Source: Ornithinimicrobium faecis
Lineage (GTDB): Bacteria > Actinomycetota > Actinomycetes > Actinomycetales > Dermatophilaceae
Length of the DNA stretch: 64,000 nt
Assembly: GCF_023923225.1 (NCBI RefSeq)
Contig: NZ_CP099489.1
Coordinates: forward strand, 4,278,001 to 4,342,000
Reading direction: 5' to 3'
Below are positions 49,743 to 58,141 of the stretch, in pieces. The notes beneath the pieces were generated by a model, which did no database searches, was not told the DNA's origin, and saw only the letters and a program-made list of their open reading frames with translations. The position numbers were made by a program, and so were the translations under genes. Position 1 is the stretch's first letter; each line of letters begins with the position of its first letter.

Positions 49743-51563
49743 TCAGCCAGATGGTGTCGCGGTCGGTGACTCGGTGTCGGTGTACCAGAGGAGGACCGAG
49801 TGAATCACGAAGAGACACCGCAGACTCCAGCCATGACGCTCGGCTCTGCCGTAGAGCATTCGTATGCCCTCCGAGTTGAAGGTGGCTGTCCGGTCCTCCT
49901 CCGAGAGCGCACCCACCATGGCCCGTGTCTCCCGTCGCACCCTGTCGAGCTCAACCACCTGCTGGATAGGCGCTCGGAGCTTCTTCGCGAGCGCCTTCTG
50001 CGCCGCGTTCGGCGTCGACACCTGGACGCTCGCGAAGTTGTGGGGCATGGGTTGTTCCCAGTCGTTGTACTGCGGCGACCGGGGCGAGCTGAAGGCAACT
50101 TGATCAGGAGCCCCCTTCATCTCTCGATAGACGACGTTATAACGATCGAAGTCAAAGGGAAGCCTCGGTAGGTCTGCTCCCAGGCGACGCATCAAGTCGA
50201 ATAGAAACACGCCCGACTTACGCACCGCCCACGGTTGGCGCAACATGACCTGACCTGCCGACACCGAGTAGAGCGGATCAAACCTCGACGCAAAGGGGGT
50301 CCACTGCCGAGAAATCTCCCCGACGAAGAACCGGTTCCGCCGTCGTATGTAGTAGTAGTCCCGCCAGGCGTCGGTCCCAAATCCAGCGCCCCGCGCTCCC
50401 CGCACCATTTCATCCACCGTGTCGACGTAGCGATCCATGAGGTCGATGGATATCAACCGCGACCGCGGGTCCTCGCCGAACCCAGCTGCTCCCCACTCGA
50501 TCTCGGCCAAGGCGTGGGCGTCTGTGCCCTGAACAGGCTTCTCCTCGGGACGGTAGGGCGACCGGAACAACTCACCGTATCCACCCGACAGAACGAGTGC
50601 CTGACTCCTCCGCATGCGGGCATGGGCAGGTGTCATGTGTAGCCCCGACGAATAGCGCATGTGAGCAAGGACGCGATCGTTGAAAGTTTCCGGCTGGCTG
50701 TAAGCACTCAGCCCGGTGTAATTCGTCATTGTCAGACCGAATTCGCTTGCAAGCCCATGGGCAATCATCTTGTCGGACGTGTTCGACCTACCCATGCAGT
50801 TGAAGGCGAACCCATCACTGACACCCGCCTTCTGCAGGGCGCCCAACACCATTCGGGAGTCGAGGCCACCAGTGAGTTGGGAAATTTTCCTTGCGTGTGA
50901 CGCCTGTGACACCACGCGCACATTGCGCAGAATCTCCGCTTCCACACGATCCAGTCCATCCTCGTAGGACAGGGGCGCACCATAAAACTCATCCCGTGAC
51001 CGGTAGGAGCGGATCCTGACTCCCTCACGGTCAACCTCGATGAAGTGGAAGTGGTCGAGGAGTTCGACTCCTTCATAGCTGCCCTGCTGCAGACCTCCAG
51101 CACCGCCCGTCACGAGCGTTGACAACCCGTTAGCAAGAGACTTACGCATCGGCTTGCCCTGTCGCTCGCGCAGGGCGACGAGTCCCCCCATGTGTGAGGA
51201 CACGGCGACACCATCCGCATCACGGTGCAGAAAGACCAGGCTCCCCCCCAACGGGTCTGCCAGGACCGTCACCCTTCGAGTGACTGCATCCCACACGTAG
51301 ACGGTCAGCGATCCAGCCATCCGCTCACCCAAGGCAGGCAACTCATCGGCTGCGACGCCCGTCAGTGCCCGGACAGCGTCCTGAGTCCCACCTACGAACT
51401 GTTCGTTGAAGATGCCTGCTCCATGAACCCCCAGCACCGACAGTCGCTGAGAAAGGGCTGGGGCGAGCGCGCTCTCTGCAAAGACCCCTGCGTCGAGCCG
51501 CATCGGCTGGGGGGAGCGTGCCCGGATGCCGTCCTTGAAGATGATGACTGGCGCTACCTGCAT
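49743..51563 (-). CDS. Asparagine-synthase-like amidotransferase without N-terminal Cys
   Basis: 606 residues. Residues about 1-190 keep the Ntn/glutaminase-type fold (VLADPLGGSLVFLHRD) but begin MQVAP, so the Cys needed for glutamine hydrolysis is missing. Residues about 200-470 hold the ATP pyrophosphatase: QLTGGLDSRMVLGALQ at 229-244 (PP-loop), and RSQALVLSGGYGELFRSPYR. Such proteins in O-antigen and capsule loci amidate sugar acids (WbpS type), and others make beta-lactam or lasso products. Here the neighbour is a beta-helix protein and the pair forms a small operon with a 7-bp gap. Base composition is visibly richer in A and T than that of the bkd genes. Confidence 0.75.
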   Translation of the reverse strand: MQVAPVIIFKDGIRARSPQPMRLDAGVFAESALAPALSQRLSVLGVHGAGIFNEQFVGGTQDAVRALTGVAADELPALGERMAGSLTVYVWDAVTRRVTVLADPLGGSLVFLHRDADGVAVSSHMGGLVALRERQGKPMRKSLANGLSTLVTGGAGGLQQGSYEGVELLDHFHFIEVDREGVRIRSYRSRDEFYGAPLSYEDGLDRVEAEILRNVRVVSQASHARKISQLTGGLDSRMVLGALQKAGVSDGFAFNCMGRSNTSDKMIAHGLASEFGLTMTNYTGLSAYSQPETFNDRVLAHMRYSSGLHMTPAHARMRRSQALVLSGGYGELFRSPYRPEEKPVQGTDAHALAEIEWGAAGFGEDPRSRLISIDLMDRYVDTVDEMVRGARGAGFGTDAWRDYYYIRRRNRFFVGEISRQWTPFASRFDPLYSVSAGQVMLRQPWAVRKSGVFLFDLMRRLGADLPRLPFDFDRYNVVYREMKGAPDQVAFSSPRSPQYNDWEQPMPHNFASVQVSTPNAAQKALAKKLRAPIQQVVELDRVRRETRAMVGALSEEDRTATFNSEGIRMLYGRAERHGWSLRCLFVIHSVLLWYTDTESPTATPSG

Positions 51564-51570
51564 ACCGTTC

Positions 51571-53376
51571 CTATTCGCTAGCGATCGGACTTGAGCTCAC
51601 TTGGGAACTGCCACTGTCAAGCGTTTCGAACCCACGGGTTGGACCAGCATCAGCGTTCAGCCGCTCCATCCCGAACTGCTCTCCGAGGCGTGTTTCGGGG
51701 TCGTACTGATAGGCAGCGGCGGTGGACAACTCGCCGACCCGGATTGCTGTGGCCTCGCCGTCATAGAACATGTTGTGATAGAGGCTAGTTGCTGCCACAT
51801 CAGGCCCGATATCGATATACGCACCCCGCCCCGTCCCTCCCTCGAAGCTATTTCGGTTAACCCTGATGCCATTGATCCACGGCCCGATCACCACAGAGCA
51901 CCCTTGGACGGAGTTTTGCTCAATCGTGAAATTTGATCGTCGACGCCGAACCCCTGCTGTGAAGAGGCGGAAGTCCTGACTTCTCGGTTCCCTGTGTTCG
52001 AGGTTGACCGCTGCGCTATTCGGAAGACCGTCAAGGCAGTGGAATTCGTTACTACGCACTACGACCTGGCGTGGCGCGTTGTCCGCCATCGTCTCACTAC
52101 CAGTAGGCACGTAGTGCACCCCCACCCACGGGCCCCCCTTGCTCGTCGATGGTCGGTGGCGCAGGGAATTTCCTGTGATGGAAGTGTGGCTCACGAAGGA
52201 CGATAACGCAACACCGGCACGTTCAGTATCAATCGTGTTATTTGAAATTCTGTTGTATAGCGAGCGGACACGGACACCGGTCCACCCACCAACCACCTCG
52301 TTATCCGAAAATACGAAGTGTGTCACTCCTGGGTGAGTGGTTGTCGCATTATTGCAATTGAAGAACTTGTTATCTCGGACGGCCACGTGCTGCACCGTTG
52401 ACCACGCAGTCTTCTGGTCGATATAGCCAACATCAGAAGGCAGAAGATCACCAGTGAAGTCAATAGCCTGCCACTCACCAGTGAGTCGATTGTCGACAAA
52501 AGTCACGTCCTGGCAGCCTCCGCCGACGATGAAGGAGTTCCACGACGCACCCTTGCCGCCAACAGTCCGCCGTACTGACGTACTACTGTGCACACGGAGC
52601 TCCAAGCAGTCCGTTGCTCTGAGGTGAAAGCCTGGCTGACCAGCGGCCTCGAAATGACATGACTCTATAGTCAAGCGATGACAGGCGCGCGCAATGATGG
52701 TTCGGAAGGACCTGGTCACCAGGTTCTCGAATGTGAGATTTCGAAATGTGACCCCTTCTAGGAAGTTCATCTTGCGGAACTCCGCGCTCGCCACATCCGG
52801 CATCGGCTCGACGACGCCCTCGAGGTGCCCTCTATAGCCCGGGTATAGCACCTTGCTATTGAAAATTGCGATTCGGGGGGTAGGTACCTCCGCCACCCGC
52901 TGCATCTCGGTGAAACGAACATAGAACTGCTGGTTCGTCACCGGGGCTCGACTACCCAACTGCCAGTCCCCGGCGTCTGGCGAGTAGCAGTTGATCTGTG
53001 ACAGCAACTGCACGTAGTCACCCGGCTGCAAGCCATGCGGTTCCCGCGAGACGAGTCGGTCGTCTTGCGCCGGCGCGCCGGCCTCGAGCAGTCCAGCGGC
53101 CGCCTCCGCCTCCCCATGGACATAGAACATGAACTGCACGAGCGTTCCCGGCCCAGTGATGGTCACATGCGGTGTGCTGATCTCGACGTGGTGCTCCATC
53201 ACACCTGGGCGAAATCCAGAAGAGAGATAACGCCCTGGAGGGAAATACAAAGTGTCTCCCGGGCGGAGGTCAGCGGCTGCCTGCTGGACGGCCGCCAGGC
53301 AGTCCGTGCTCCCATCACCAATCGCGCCATAGTCCAGCACGTTGAGAACACGGCCACATTGCCCCTCCAATGCCAT
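51571..53376 (-). CDS. Right-handed parallel beta-helix protein (pectate-lyase superfamily)
   Basis: About 601 residues from the ATG at 53376 with GAGG seven bases upstream; an upstream in-frame TTG at 53403 is less likely. Begins VLNVLDYGAIGDGSTD, the entry motif of pectate-lyase-superfamily/GH28-like beta-helices, then LYFPPGRYLSSG. Many short parallel-beta turns follow (FRNLTFENL, RLTIESCHFEA, DVTFVDNRL, FVFSDNEVVGG, NRISNNTIDTE). Acts on or binds a polysaccharide. No signal peptide at the N-terminus, so either the start is elsewhere or the enzyme is intracellular. The gene is AT-rich (runs such as ATTATTGCAATTG), unlike the flanking core genes, suggesting acquisition. Confidence 0.78.
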   Translation of the reverse strand: MALEGQCGRVLNVLDYGAIGDGSTDCLAAVQQAAADLRPGDTLYFPPGRYLSSGFRPGVMEHHVEISTPHVTITGPGTLVQFMFYVHGEAEAAAGLLEAGAPAQDDRLVSREPHGLQPGDYVQLLSQINCYSPDAGDWQLGSRAPVTNQQFYVRFTEMQRVAEVPTPRIAIFNSKVLYPGYRGHLEGVVEPMPDVASAEFRKMNFLEGVTFRNLTFENLVTRSFRTIIARACHRLTIESCHFEAAGQPGFHLRATDCLELRVHSSTSVRRTVGGKGASWNSFIVGGGCQDVTFVDNRLTGEWQAIDFTGDLLPSDVGYIDQKTAWSTVQHVAVRDNKFFNCNNATTTHPGVTHFVFSDNEVVGGWTGVRVRSLYNRISNNTIDTERAGVALSSFVSHTSITGNSLRHRPSTSKGGPWVGVHYVPTGSETMADNAPRQVVVRSNEFHCLDGLPNSAAVNLEHREPRSQDFRLFTAGVRRRRSNFTIEQNSVQGCSVVIGPWINGIRVNRNSFEGGTGRGAYIDIGPDVAATSLYHNMFYDGEATAIRVGELSTAAAYQYDPETRLGEQFGMERLNADAGPTRGFETLDSGSSQVSSSPIASE

Positions 53377-53541
53377 CCCTTGCCTCAACTCCTCGCTGGA
53401 CAACTACGTCGGTCGCACTCTATCGACCGATGAGGCGCTGGTGGGTCAAGGTGGCCCCCCAACCGGATCGCCGCAGCCGGTCACACCCACCCATTCCCGC
53501 CCAACTCGCCGACGAGGCCGCGCTGCGTCCGCGGACTCGCC

Positions 53542-53575
53542 GCACCGTCTTGACCCTCCACGGCAAAGACGGTGC
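53542..53575. terminator. 10-bp perfect stem hairpin, putative terminator
   Basis: GCACCGTCTT (53542-53551) and AAGACGGTGC (53566-53575) are exact inverted repeats around a 14-nt loop, 44 bp beyond the end of the alkaline phosphatase remnant on the minus strand and 166 bp before the beta-helix gene. There is no T-tract, as is common for actinobacterial terminators. Confidence 0.55.
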
Positions 53576-53618
53576 TGGACCACGAGCACGCAACTAACGA
53601 CGACCGGCGAGCGGGTGG

Positions 53619-54142
53619 TCACTCCTCGGGGACCGCCTGCAGGGTGGGTCGCTCGAACTCGTCGTTCCACTCCCAGGTGTCCTCGAAGTCCCACCCGAGG
53701 GTGTCGGCGTAGAACTCCTGAGTCTTGCTCTGTGCCTCGGTCACCGGGCCATCCTTCGGGTTGTCCGGTGCCGGCCCGACGTTATAGCTCACTTTCGCGA
53801 CATCCATGCCTTCCAGGGGGTAGTTGCCAGCGAGGGACGGGTGCCCGATGAATAGCGTCCGCGGATGCCGTGGGCCGACTGCTGCGCCTGCACCGCATGG
53901 TCCACCCGGGCCTGGTAGTTGCTGGTTCCGTGCCCATACAGCGATCCGGTGTCGACCTGGTTGAAGCTCATGCCGTCACCCACGAGATAGATGACGTTCT
54001 TGGGGCCTTCAGCGCTCGTGGCCTCCGCGGTGCTGGCTCCCGCGTCGCCCGGTTCCGCTGCGGCGATCCCCGGTCCAGCGATCGTCACCGACAGCGTGGC
54101 AGCCAGTGCCACCGCACACACTCGTTTGCTCATGCTCGACAT
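53619..54142 (-). pseudogene. Alkaline phosphatase remnant with internal deletion and frameshift
   Basis: Reading from 54142, a signal peptide (about 30 residues, AATLSVTIAGPGIAAAEP) leads into KNVIYLVGDGMSFNQ, the first metal-binding and nucleophile-side motif of PhoA-type phosphatases. After about 100 residues the frame must shift near 53850 to continue as GHPSLAGNYPLEGMDV and then SKTQEFYADTLGWDFEDTW, which looks like a C-terminal tail, ending with TGA at 53619. Several hundred residues of the core are absent. It appears to be a gene with both ends left after an internal deletion, not expected to be active. Confidence 0.7.
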
Positions 54143-54373
54143 GCGTCCTCCCAGACCGGACAGTTGCGTTCGCCAGCCCGGTCGACGCCGGGCAGATTCA
54201 GGGCGCCGCCATCGACGTGGTCACCCAATCGATGAAGCCCCCCGGCGCCGCAGCCACCCTGGCGGCGCCGGGCATCCTCGGCCGAACCGGCATCTCAATG
54301 AGGGGAGACGAGCGGGTGAACTCTGAGAGTTGGCGGCACGGCAAAACGGCAGACCGTATGCCGCGGGGTTGCG

Positions 54374-55237
54374 TCAGTCCGACGCCTCAACTCCGAGGTT
54401 GCGCGCCGTCACCAGCCATGCCGCTGCGGGCAGACTCACGACACCGTCCACGCGCCGCGAGCGCAGGTCCGCACGGACCTTGTCCAGCAGCTCGGCCTGA
54501 CGCTCCGGCCCGACGTGGTCCTGCAGCCGGCCCCAGACCCCTCGGCCGTTGGACGCGAGGATGGCGAGGCGCTCCTCGACCCCGTCACTGCCGTCGAGGC
54601 CATAGCGACAGGCATAGTCGAACGGCTCGATGACAATCTCCGCCCAGCCTGCAGCGTTCAGGACCCCTCGCAGACGCTCGGCGTCGGCGAAGGCGGTCGG
54701 GCCGGGTGCGCCCGGCGCCGGGTGTGGCACCGGCTCGGGGAGAGCGGCCTCCAACAGATCCAGCCCCTGGGTGAAGACGGGGTTCTCCTCCCGCGAGCGC
54801 CAGCAGCCGAAGGTCATGGTGGCCCCGGGCCGCGTGGCCCGACGGATGGTGTCGAACGCTGTCGTCGGGTCGCTGAAGAACATCACTCCATAGCGCGAGA
54901 CCACGTGGTCGAACGGCAACCCCGGGGCGGCCTCGAGCAGGTCAGCCGTGCCCGCGTCGGCCTCCAGGACCGTCGCTTCGGGCACGCGTCGGCGTGCTGC
55001 CTCCACCATGGCTGCTGAGACGTCGACGCCCACCATCTCGACACCGTCGCGGACGCCCAGCTCAAGCAGCGTGCCGGTGCCGCACCCGACATCCAGCACC
55101 CGGTCCCCTCGGGCCCACGCGACCCGCTCCACCAACGCCTGGGTCAGCGGCGCGAAGGCGGCGTCGAGGATCCGCTCGTTCGCCACCCAGCCCTGGCCGC
55201 CCTGCTTCCACCCCTGCTGCACATCATCAGTCCCCAT
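54374..55237 (-). CDS. SAM-dependent methyltransferase
   Basis: 287 residues. Class I fold: VLDVGCGTGTLLELG (motif I, about 47-61), VGVDVSAAMVEAARRR (motif II), ADAGTADLL, FDHVVSRYGVMFFSDP (motif IV) and the typical post-core RATRPGATMTFGCW. This matches UbiE/COQ5-like Methyltransf_11/25 enzymes. The C-terminal 120 residues form a substrate lid. Substrate unknown. Minus strand, with a 39-bp gap from the VapC-like gene upstream of it. Confidence 0.85.
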   Translation of the reverse strand: MGTDDVQQGWKQGGQGWVANERILDAAFAPLTQALVERVAWARGDRVLDVGCGTGTLLELGVRDGVEMVGVDVSAAMVEAARRRVPEATVLEADAGTADLLEAAPGLPFDHVVSRYGVMFFSDPTTAFDTIRRATRPGATMTFGCWRSREENPVFTQGLDLLEAALPEPVPHPAPGAPGPTAFADAERLRGVLNAAGWAEIVIEPFDYACRYGLDGSDGVEERLAILASNGRGVWGRLQDHVGPERQAELLDKVRADLRSRRVDGVVSLPAAAWLVTARNLGVEASD

Positions 55238-55276
55238 GAATCGACTGTATGCCGAGTGCTGGCCACGTGCCGCTCC

Positions 55277-55687
55277 TCAGTCGGCCTGTCGAGACTGGGG
55301 CCCCTGAGCCCGAGGTCGCCGCACGTCAACGAGGTGCTCGATGATCGCGAAATCCGCAACATTGCGGGTGAGAAGCGGCACCGACTCAACCAAGGCTGTG
55401 GCAGCAATCGCGAGGTCCAACTGGCGGCGGCGCGGTTGTCCTCCTCGCTGTCTGACCGCAGCTGCCAGACGACCCCAGGCGCGGGACACAGCAGCCGTGA
55501 CTGGGAGGGGATCGAACGTGGCCTCGACCACCGCGAGGCGCTCCGTGCGGCGCGCCAGTTCGTCGGGTTCGGTGGCCAGCAGCACACCAAAGTGCAACTC
55601 GGTCAGGGACACGACGCTGATCGACGCTTCCACGTCGCCGGGTGCCTCACCACCGATGAGGACGGAGGTGTCGAGAAGGACCCTCAC
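55277..55687 (-). CDS. VapC-like PIN-domain toxin
   Basis: 136 residues from the GTG at 55687, which overlaps the stop of the preceding small gene (GTGA). PIN domain: LLDTSVLIGG with the first Asp, SLTELHFG with the Glu, LDLAIAATALVES with the later Asp, and LTRNVADFAII, together the acidic quartet that binds Mg2+ or Mn2+. Length is typical of VapC. It is predicted to cleave RNA unless neutralised. The coupled upstream gene is the expected antitoxin but is only 35 codons. Confidence 0.82.
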   Translation of the reverse strand: MRVLLDTSVLIGGEAPGDVEASISVVSLTELHFGVLLATEPDELARRTERLAVVEATFDPLPVTAAVSRAWGRLAAAVRQRGGQPRRRQLDLAIAATALVESVPLLTRNVADFAIIEHLVDVRRPRAQGPQSRQAD

Positions 55688-55791
55688 GTGTCGAAGGGGT
55701 CGACGATCGTGGCATCCAGGTTGACCAGGTCGTCCTCCAGCGCCTGCGGCGCCGGCCCCTGCCACACGTGGGCGAGGCTTGCTCCGCTCAT
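55684..55791 (-). CDS. Very short putative antitoxin partner of the PIN toxin
   Basis: 35 residues starting MSGASLAHVW and ending LDATIVDPFDT; ATG at 55791. It is acidic, like the toxin-wrapping C-terminal tail of VapB antitoxins, and its stop overlaps the toxin start by 4 bp. There is no room for a DNA-binding domain unless translation starts inside the ybaK-like gene on the other strand. It may be a minimal or truncated antitoxin. Inference from position and composition. Confidence 0.5.
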   Translation of the reverse strand: MSGASLAHVWQGPAPQALEDDLVNLDATIVDPFDT

Positions 55792-55820
55792 CCCAGCGCG
55801 CCCCACGGCATACTCATCCC

Positions 55821-56285
55821 ATGCACCCACGCAACCAGGAAGTGCAGGACGCCCTGGCCCAGGCCGGCATTGCGGCACAGATCGAGGTGCTCGACGAGCA
55901 CGCCCGCACGGCTGCCCGCGCCGCAGAGCAACTGGGCTGCGAGGTCGCTGCGATCGCCAACAGCCTGGTCTTCCTGGCCGACGACGAGCCGTTGCTGGTG
56001 ATGGCCAGCGGTGCGGCCCGGGTCGACACCGACGTGATCGCCGCAGCGGTCGGCGCAGAGTCCGTGACCAAGGCGAATGCCCAGCAGGTCCGGGCTGCCA
56101 CGGGTCAGGCGATCGGCGGAGTCGCCCCGACCGGGCACCCGACGCCGTTGCGCACCCTGGTCGACCCCGAGCTCGGCGCCCACGACACGATCTGGGCTGC
56201 TGGCGGGACACCGGACACGATCGTGCCGCTGACCTTCCAGCAACTGGTGAGCATCACGGCCGGCCACGTGACCACGGTCCGCTAG
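55821..56285 (+). CDS. YbaK/EbsC-type aminoacyl-tRNA deacylase
   Basis: 154 residues from the ATG at 55821. Conserved features of the YbaK/ProX domain: CEVAAIANSLVFLAD, LLVMASGAARVDTDVI, TGQAIGGVAPTGHP (the active-site GG-PxGH-type loop) and an IWAAGGTPDTIVPLTF near the end. Hydrolyses mischarged tRNA, probably Cys-tRNAPro or a related species; the exact specificity of this subgroup is not readable. Its stop overlaps that of the convergent CHAD gene by 4 bp. Confidence 0.85.
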   Translation: MHPRNQEVQDALAQAGIAAQIEVLDEHARTAARAAEQLGCEVAAIANSLVFLADDEPLLVMASGAARVDTDVIAAAVGAESVTKANAQQVRAATGQAIGGVAPTGHPTPLRTLVDPELGAHDTIWAAGGTPDTIVPLTFQQLVSITAGHVTTVR

Positions 56286-57259
56286 CTGGCGCGCCGAGCC
56301 TGCCCCCAGGCCACCGCGACCTGCTCGACCAAGGCGTCGGGGTCATGGAGCACGGTGGCACCCAGGGCGAGGGCCTCCCGCTGCAGGGCTCGGCGGCGCT
56401 CGGCGAGGTGCTTGAGGAGTCGCTCCCGCTCGGCAGCATCCGGGACGAGCGTCGGGTCCTCCTCCACGGCCTCGGCCCAGACGGCGAGGTCGTGGTCGTC
56501 ACCGAGCACGCTGCCCAGATCGCTGAGCCGGGCACCGACTGCTTGCAACAGGTCCTTCCACACCGGCTGCAGGAACTCGACCTGATACCAGAGATACTTC
56601 ACGTCCTTGCGCCACGCGTGCAGCCGCTCCGTCGTGGGGTCATCCTGGGCGCTGAGCATCCGTCGACGGGCACGGCCCGCGACCCGTGCCAACCCCGGTG
56701 CGACGCTCTCCCAACGGTCCGGGAGTGCGCCGCCCCCGCTGACGGGGAACCTGCGGACCCGACAGGCGAAACTGCCCAGCGCGGTCAGCGTGTCCAGGTG
56801 GCGCCGCCGATCTGCTGCGGCCTCCCTGGTGGAGGCGAGCGCCCGATCGCGCAACAGCGCCACCATCCGGTCCGTCGTGTCCTGCTCGAGATCCAGGTCT
56901 GGAGCCAGGTCCGCTGCGAGGTCTGCCAGCACCGCAGCGTCCCGGGTGGGCCCCCACAGCCGGGACGTGTCGCGCAGGCAGGTGTTCTCCTGGCGATAGC
57001 CCCAGTCCCCCAGCTCGCCGCGCACCAGGCGCAGGACCGCCCTGGTGCGTTTCAGCGACTTGCGCAGTTGGTGCACGGACGCGTCAAGGTCATCGCTCTC
57101 CCGGAGCCGCATCGCGTGAGCGACCTGCTCCAGCACGATCCGCTGCACTGCCTCACCGAGCGGCTCGTCGTGGTGAAGCCGGAAGTCGGGCGTCAGCGGC
57201 TCGGGAACCTCCGGCGCCGGAGCTTGCCGGGCCACTCCCACCGTCTGGGCGGACACCAT
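56282..57259 (-). CDS. CHAD-domain protein
   Basis: 325 residues. Helical CHAD domain with two halves: VHQLRKSLKRTRAVLRLVR early and LHAWRKDVKYLWYQVEFL later, both giving the conserved His and basic residues that bind polyphosphate. GSVLGDDHDLAVWAE is also characteristic. No CYTH partner domain in the chain. Likely polyphosphate-granule associated. Starts with ATG at 57259; 41 bp after the SnoaL-like gene stop on the same strand. Confidence 0.88.
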   Translation of the reverse strand: MVSAQTVGVARQAPAPEVPEPLTPDFRLHHDEPLGEAVQRIVLEQVAHAMRLRESDDLDASVHQLRKSLKRTRAVLRLVRGELGDWGYRQENTCLRDTSRLWGPTRDAAVLADLAADLAPDLDLEQDTTDRMVALLRDRALASTREAAADRRRHLDTLTALGSFACRVRRFPVSGGGALPDRWESVAPGLARVAGRARRRMLSAQDDPTTERLHAWRKDVKYLWYQVEFLQPVWKDLLQAVGARLSDLGSVLGDDHDLAVWAEAVEEDPTLVPDAAERERLLKHLAERRRALQREALALGATVLHDPDALVEQVAVAWGQARRAS

Positions 57260-57300
57260 CGAGCGAGCCTATCGGTCTGCCGACTGACCTGCCGCCTGTC

Positions 57301-57660
57301 TCACAGATCGAGCGGCGTGAGCACCCCGATCTGCCAGCCGACTGGTCCGTCGAGCAGCTGATAGATGAACCGCTCCCTGGGTTGTCCGTCATAGGACCAG
57401 GTGACCTCGGCCCAGATGCTGTGCCCGGTCTGCGCCACGATGCTGATGTCGGGGTCGGCCTCCGAAACGCCGTCATACTGCCCGAAGCTGGCCGCGAAGA
57501 AGTCCCGGGTCTGCGCCTGGTCGCTCACAGGGATCGACTGCCCCGGGAAGGCGATCAGGGACGGCACCGCATACAGGCCTGCGATCGCGTCCGCATCGCG
57601 CCCGAGCAGCGCCTGTGCATAGCGGTCGAAGAATTCCTGGGTGACTGTGGTGGGTTCCAT
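57301..57660 (-). CDS. SnoaL-like/nuclear-transport-factor-2 fold protein
   Basis: 119 residues from the ATG at 57660. TQEFFDRYAQALLGRDADAIAGLYA at the N-terminus and WAEVTWSYDG, RFIYQLLDGPVGWQIGVLTPLDL at the end are typical of the cone-shaped NTF2/SnoaL fold. No catalytic set can be assigned. It is transcribed divergently from the HTH regulator at 57718, with 57 bp between starts, so that regulator may control it. Confidence 0.72.
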   Translation of the reverse strand: MEPTTVTQEFFDRYAQALLGRDADAIAGLYAVPSLIAFPGQSIPVSDQAQTRDFFAASFGQYDGVSEADPDISIVAQTGHSIWAEVTWSYDGQPRERFIYQLLDGPVGWQIGVLTPLDL

Positions 57661-57705
57661 GACCACCACGTTAGGAGCGAACTGCGCCACGCTTGTGTCG
57701 GTGTT

Positions 57706-57711
57706 TAAGAT
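57706..57711 (+). promoter_or_regulatory. -10 box TAAGAT, leaderless promoter for HTH gene
   Basis: TAAGAT is followed by six bases and then the ATG at 57718, so transcription is expected to begin at the start codon. No Shine-Dalgarno is present. Confidence 0.5.
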
Positions 57712-57717
57712 CTGGTG

Positions 57718-58131
57718 ATGGACGCTCAGCACGCCCTGTCTGCCGCCTCACGCGACGGCCACCTGGCGCTGCGACGGGTGGAGCGTCAACAACAACTCAT
57801 CGAGCTGCTCGCGGGTGCCGAGCGACGGACCGTCTCGGAGCTGGCCGAGCGCCTCGGGGTCTCCACCCGCACCGTGGAGCGCGATGTCGAGCGGCTCCGG
57901 GACGCCGGGGTGCCTTTCGAGAGCAGCGTCGGCCGGGCGGGTGGCATCAGCCTGCCGGTGACCACGACCCGCACCCAGGTGGAGCTGGACGTCGCCGAGA
58001 TCGCTGCCCTGCTATCCAGTCTGGCCACCGTCGGCCCCAACTCCAGCCCGTCCGCCAACTCGGCCACCGCCAAGCTGGCCGCTGCCCTGCGGACCGATGT
58101 CCCGCGGGTCGATGTCGGACACCGTCGGTAG
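57718..58131 (+). CDS. HTH_11/YafY-type regulator lacking WYL domain
   Basis: 137 residues from the leaderless ATG at 57718 (a GTG one codon earlier is possible). RQQQLIELLAGAERRTVSELAERLGVSTRTVERDVERLRDAGVP is a complete DeoR/YafY-type winged helix. It continues with the short wing and FESSVGRAGGISLP, but stops after about 60 more residues, where full-length relatives carry a WYL effector domain. It is thus a naturally short form. Probably regulates the divergent SnoaL-like gene. Its TAG stop overlaps the -10 box of recC. Confidence 0.78.
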   Translation: MDAQHALSAASRDGHLALRRVERQQQLIELLAGAERRTVSELAERLGVSTRTVERDVERLRDAGVPFESSVGRAGGISLPVTTTRTQVELDVAEIAALLSSLATVGPNSSPSANSATAKLAAALRTDVPRVDVGHRR

Positions 58132-58134
58132 GGT
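58129..58134 (+). promoter_or_regulatory. -10 box TAGGGT, leaderless promoter for recC
   Basis: TAGGGT ends 7 nt before the GTG at 58142, a spacing that places the transcript start on the start codon. The first three bases are also the stop of the preceding gene. This favours GTG 58142 over upstream in-frame ATGs at 58097 and 58112. Confidence 0.5.
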
Positions 58135-58141
58135 CACAGGC

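Noticed and set aside
53370..53597. 75-codon plus-strand frame between the beta-helix gene and the phosphatase remnant
   Set aside because: No motif, no ribosome site, and it contains the 10-bp hairpin; treated as intergenic.
55256..57361. 701-codon open frame on the plus strand
   Set aside because: Runs across the toxin, ybaK-like and CHAD genes in the wrong frame or strand; each of those has clear motifs.
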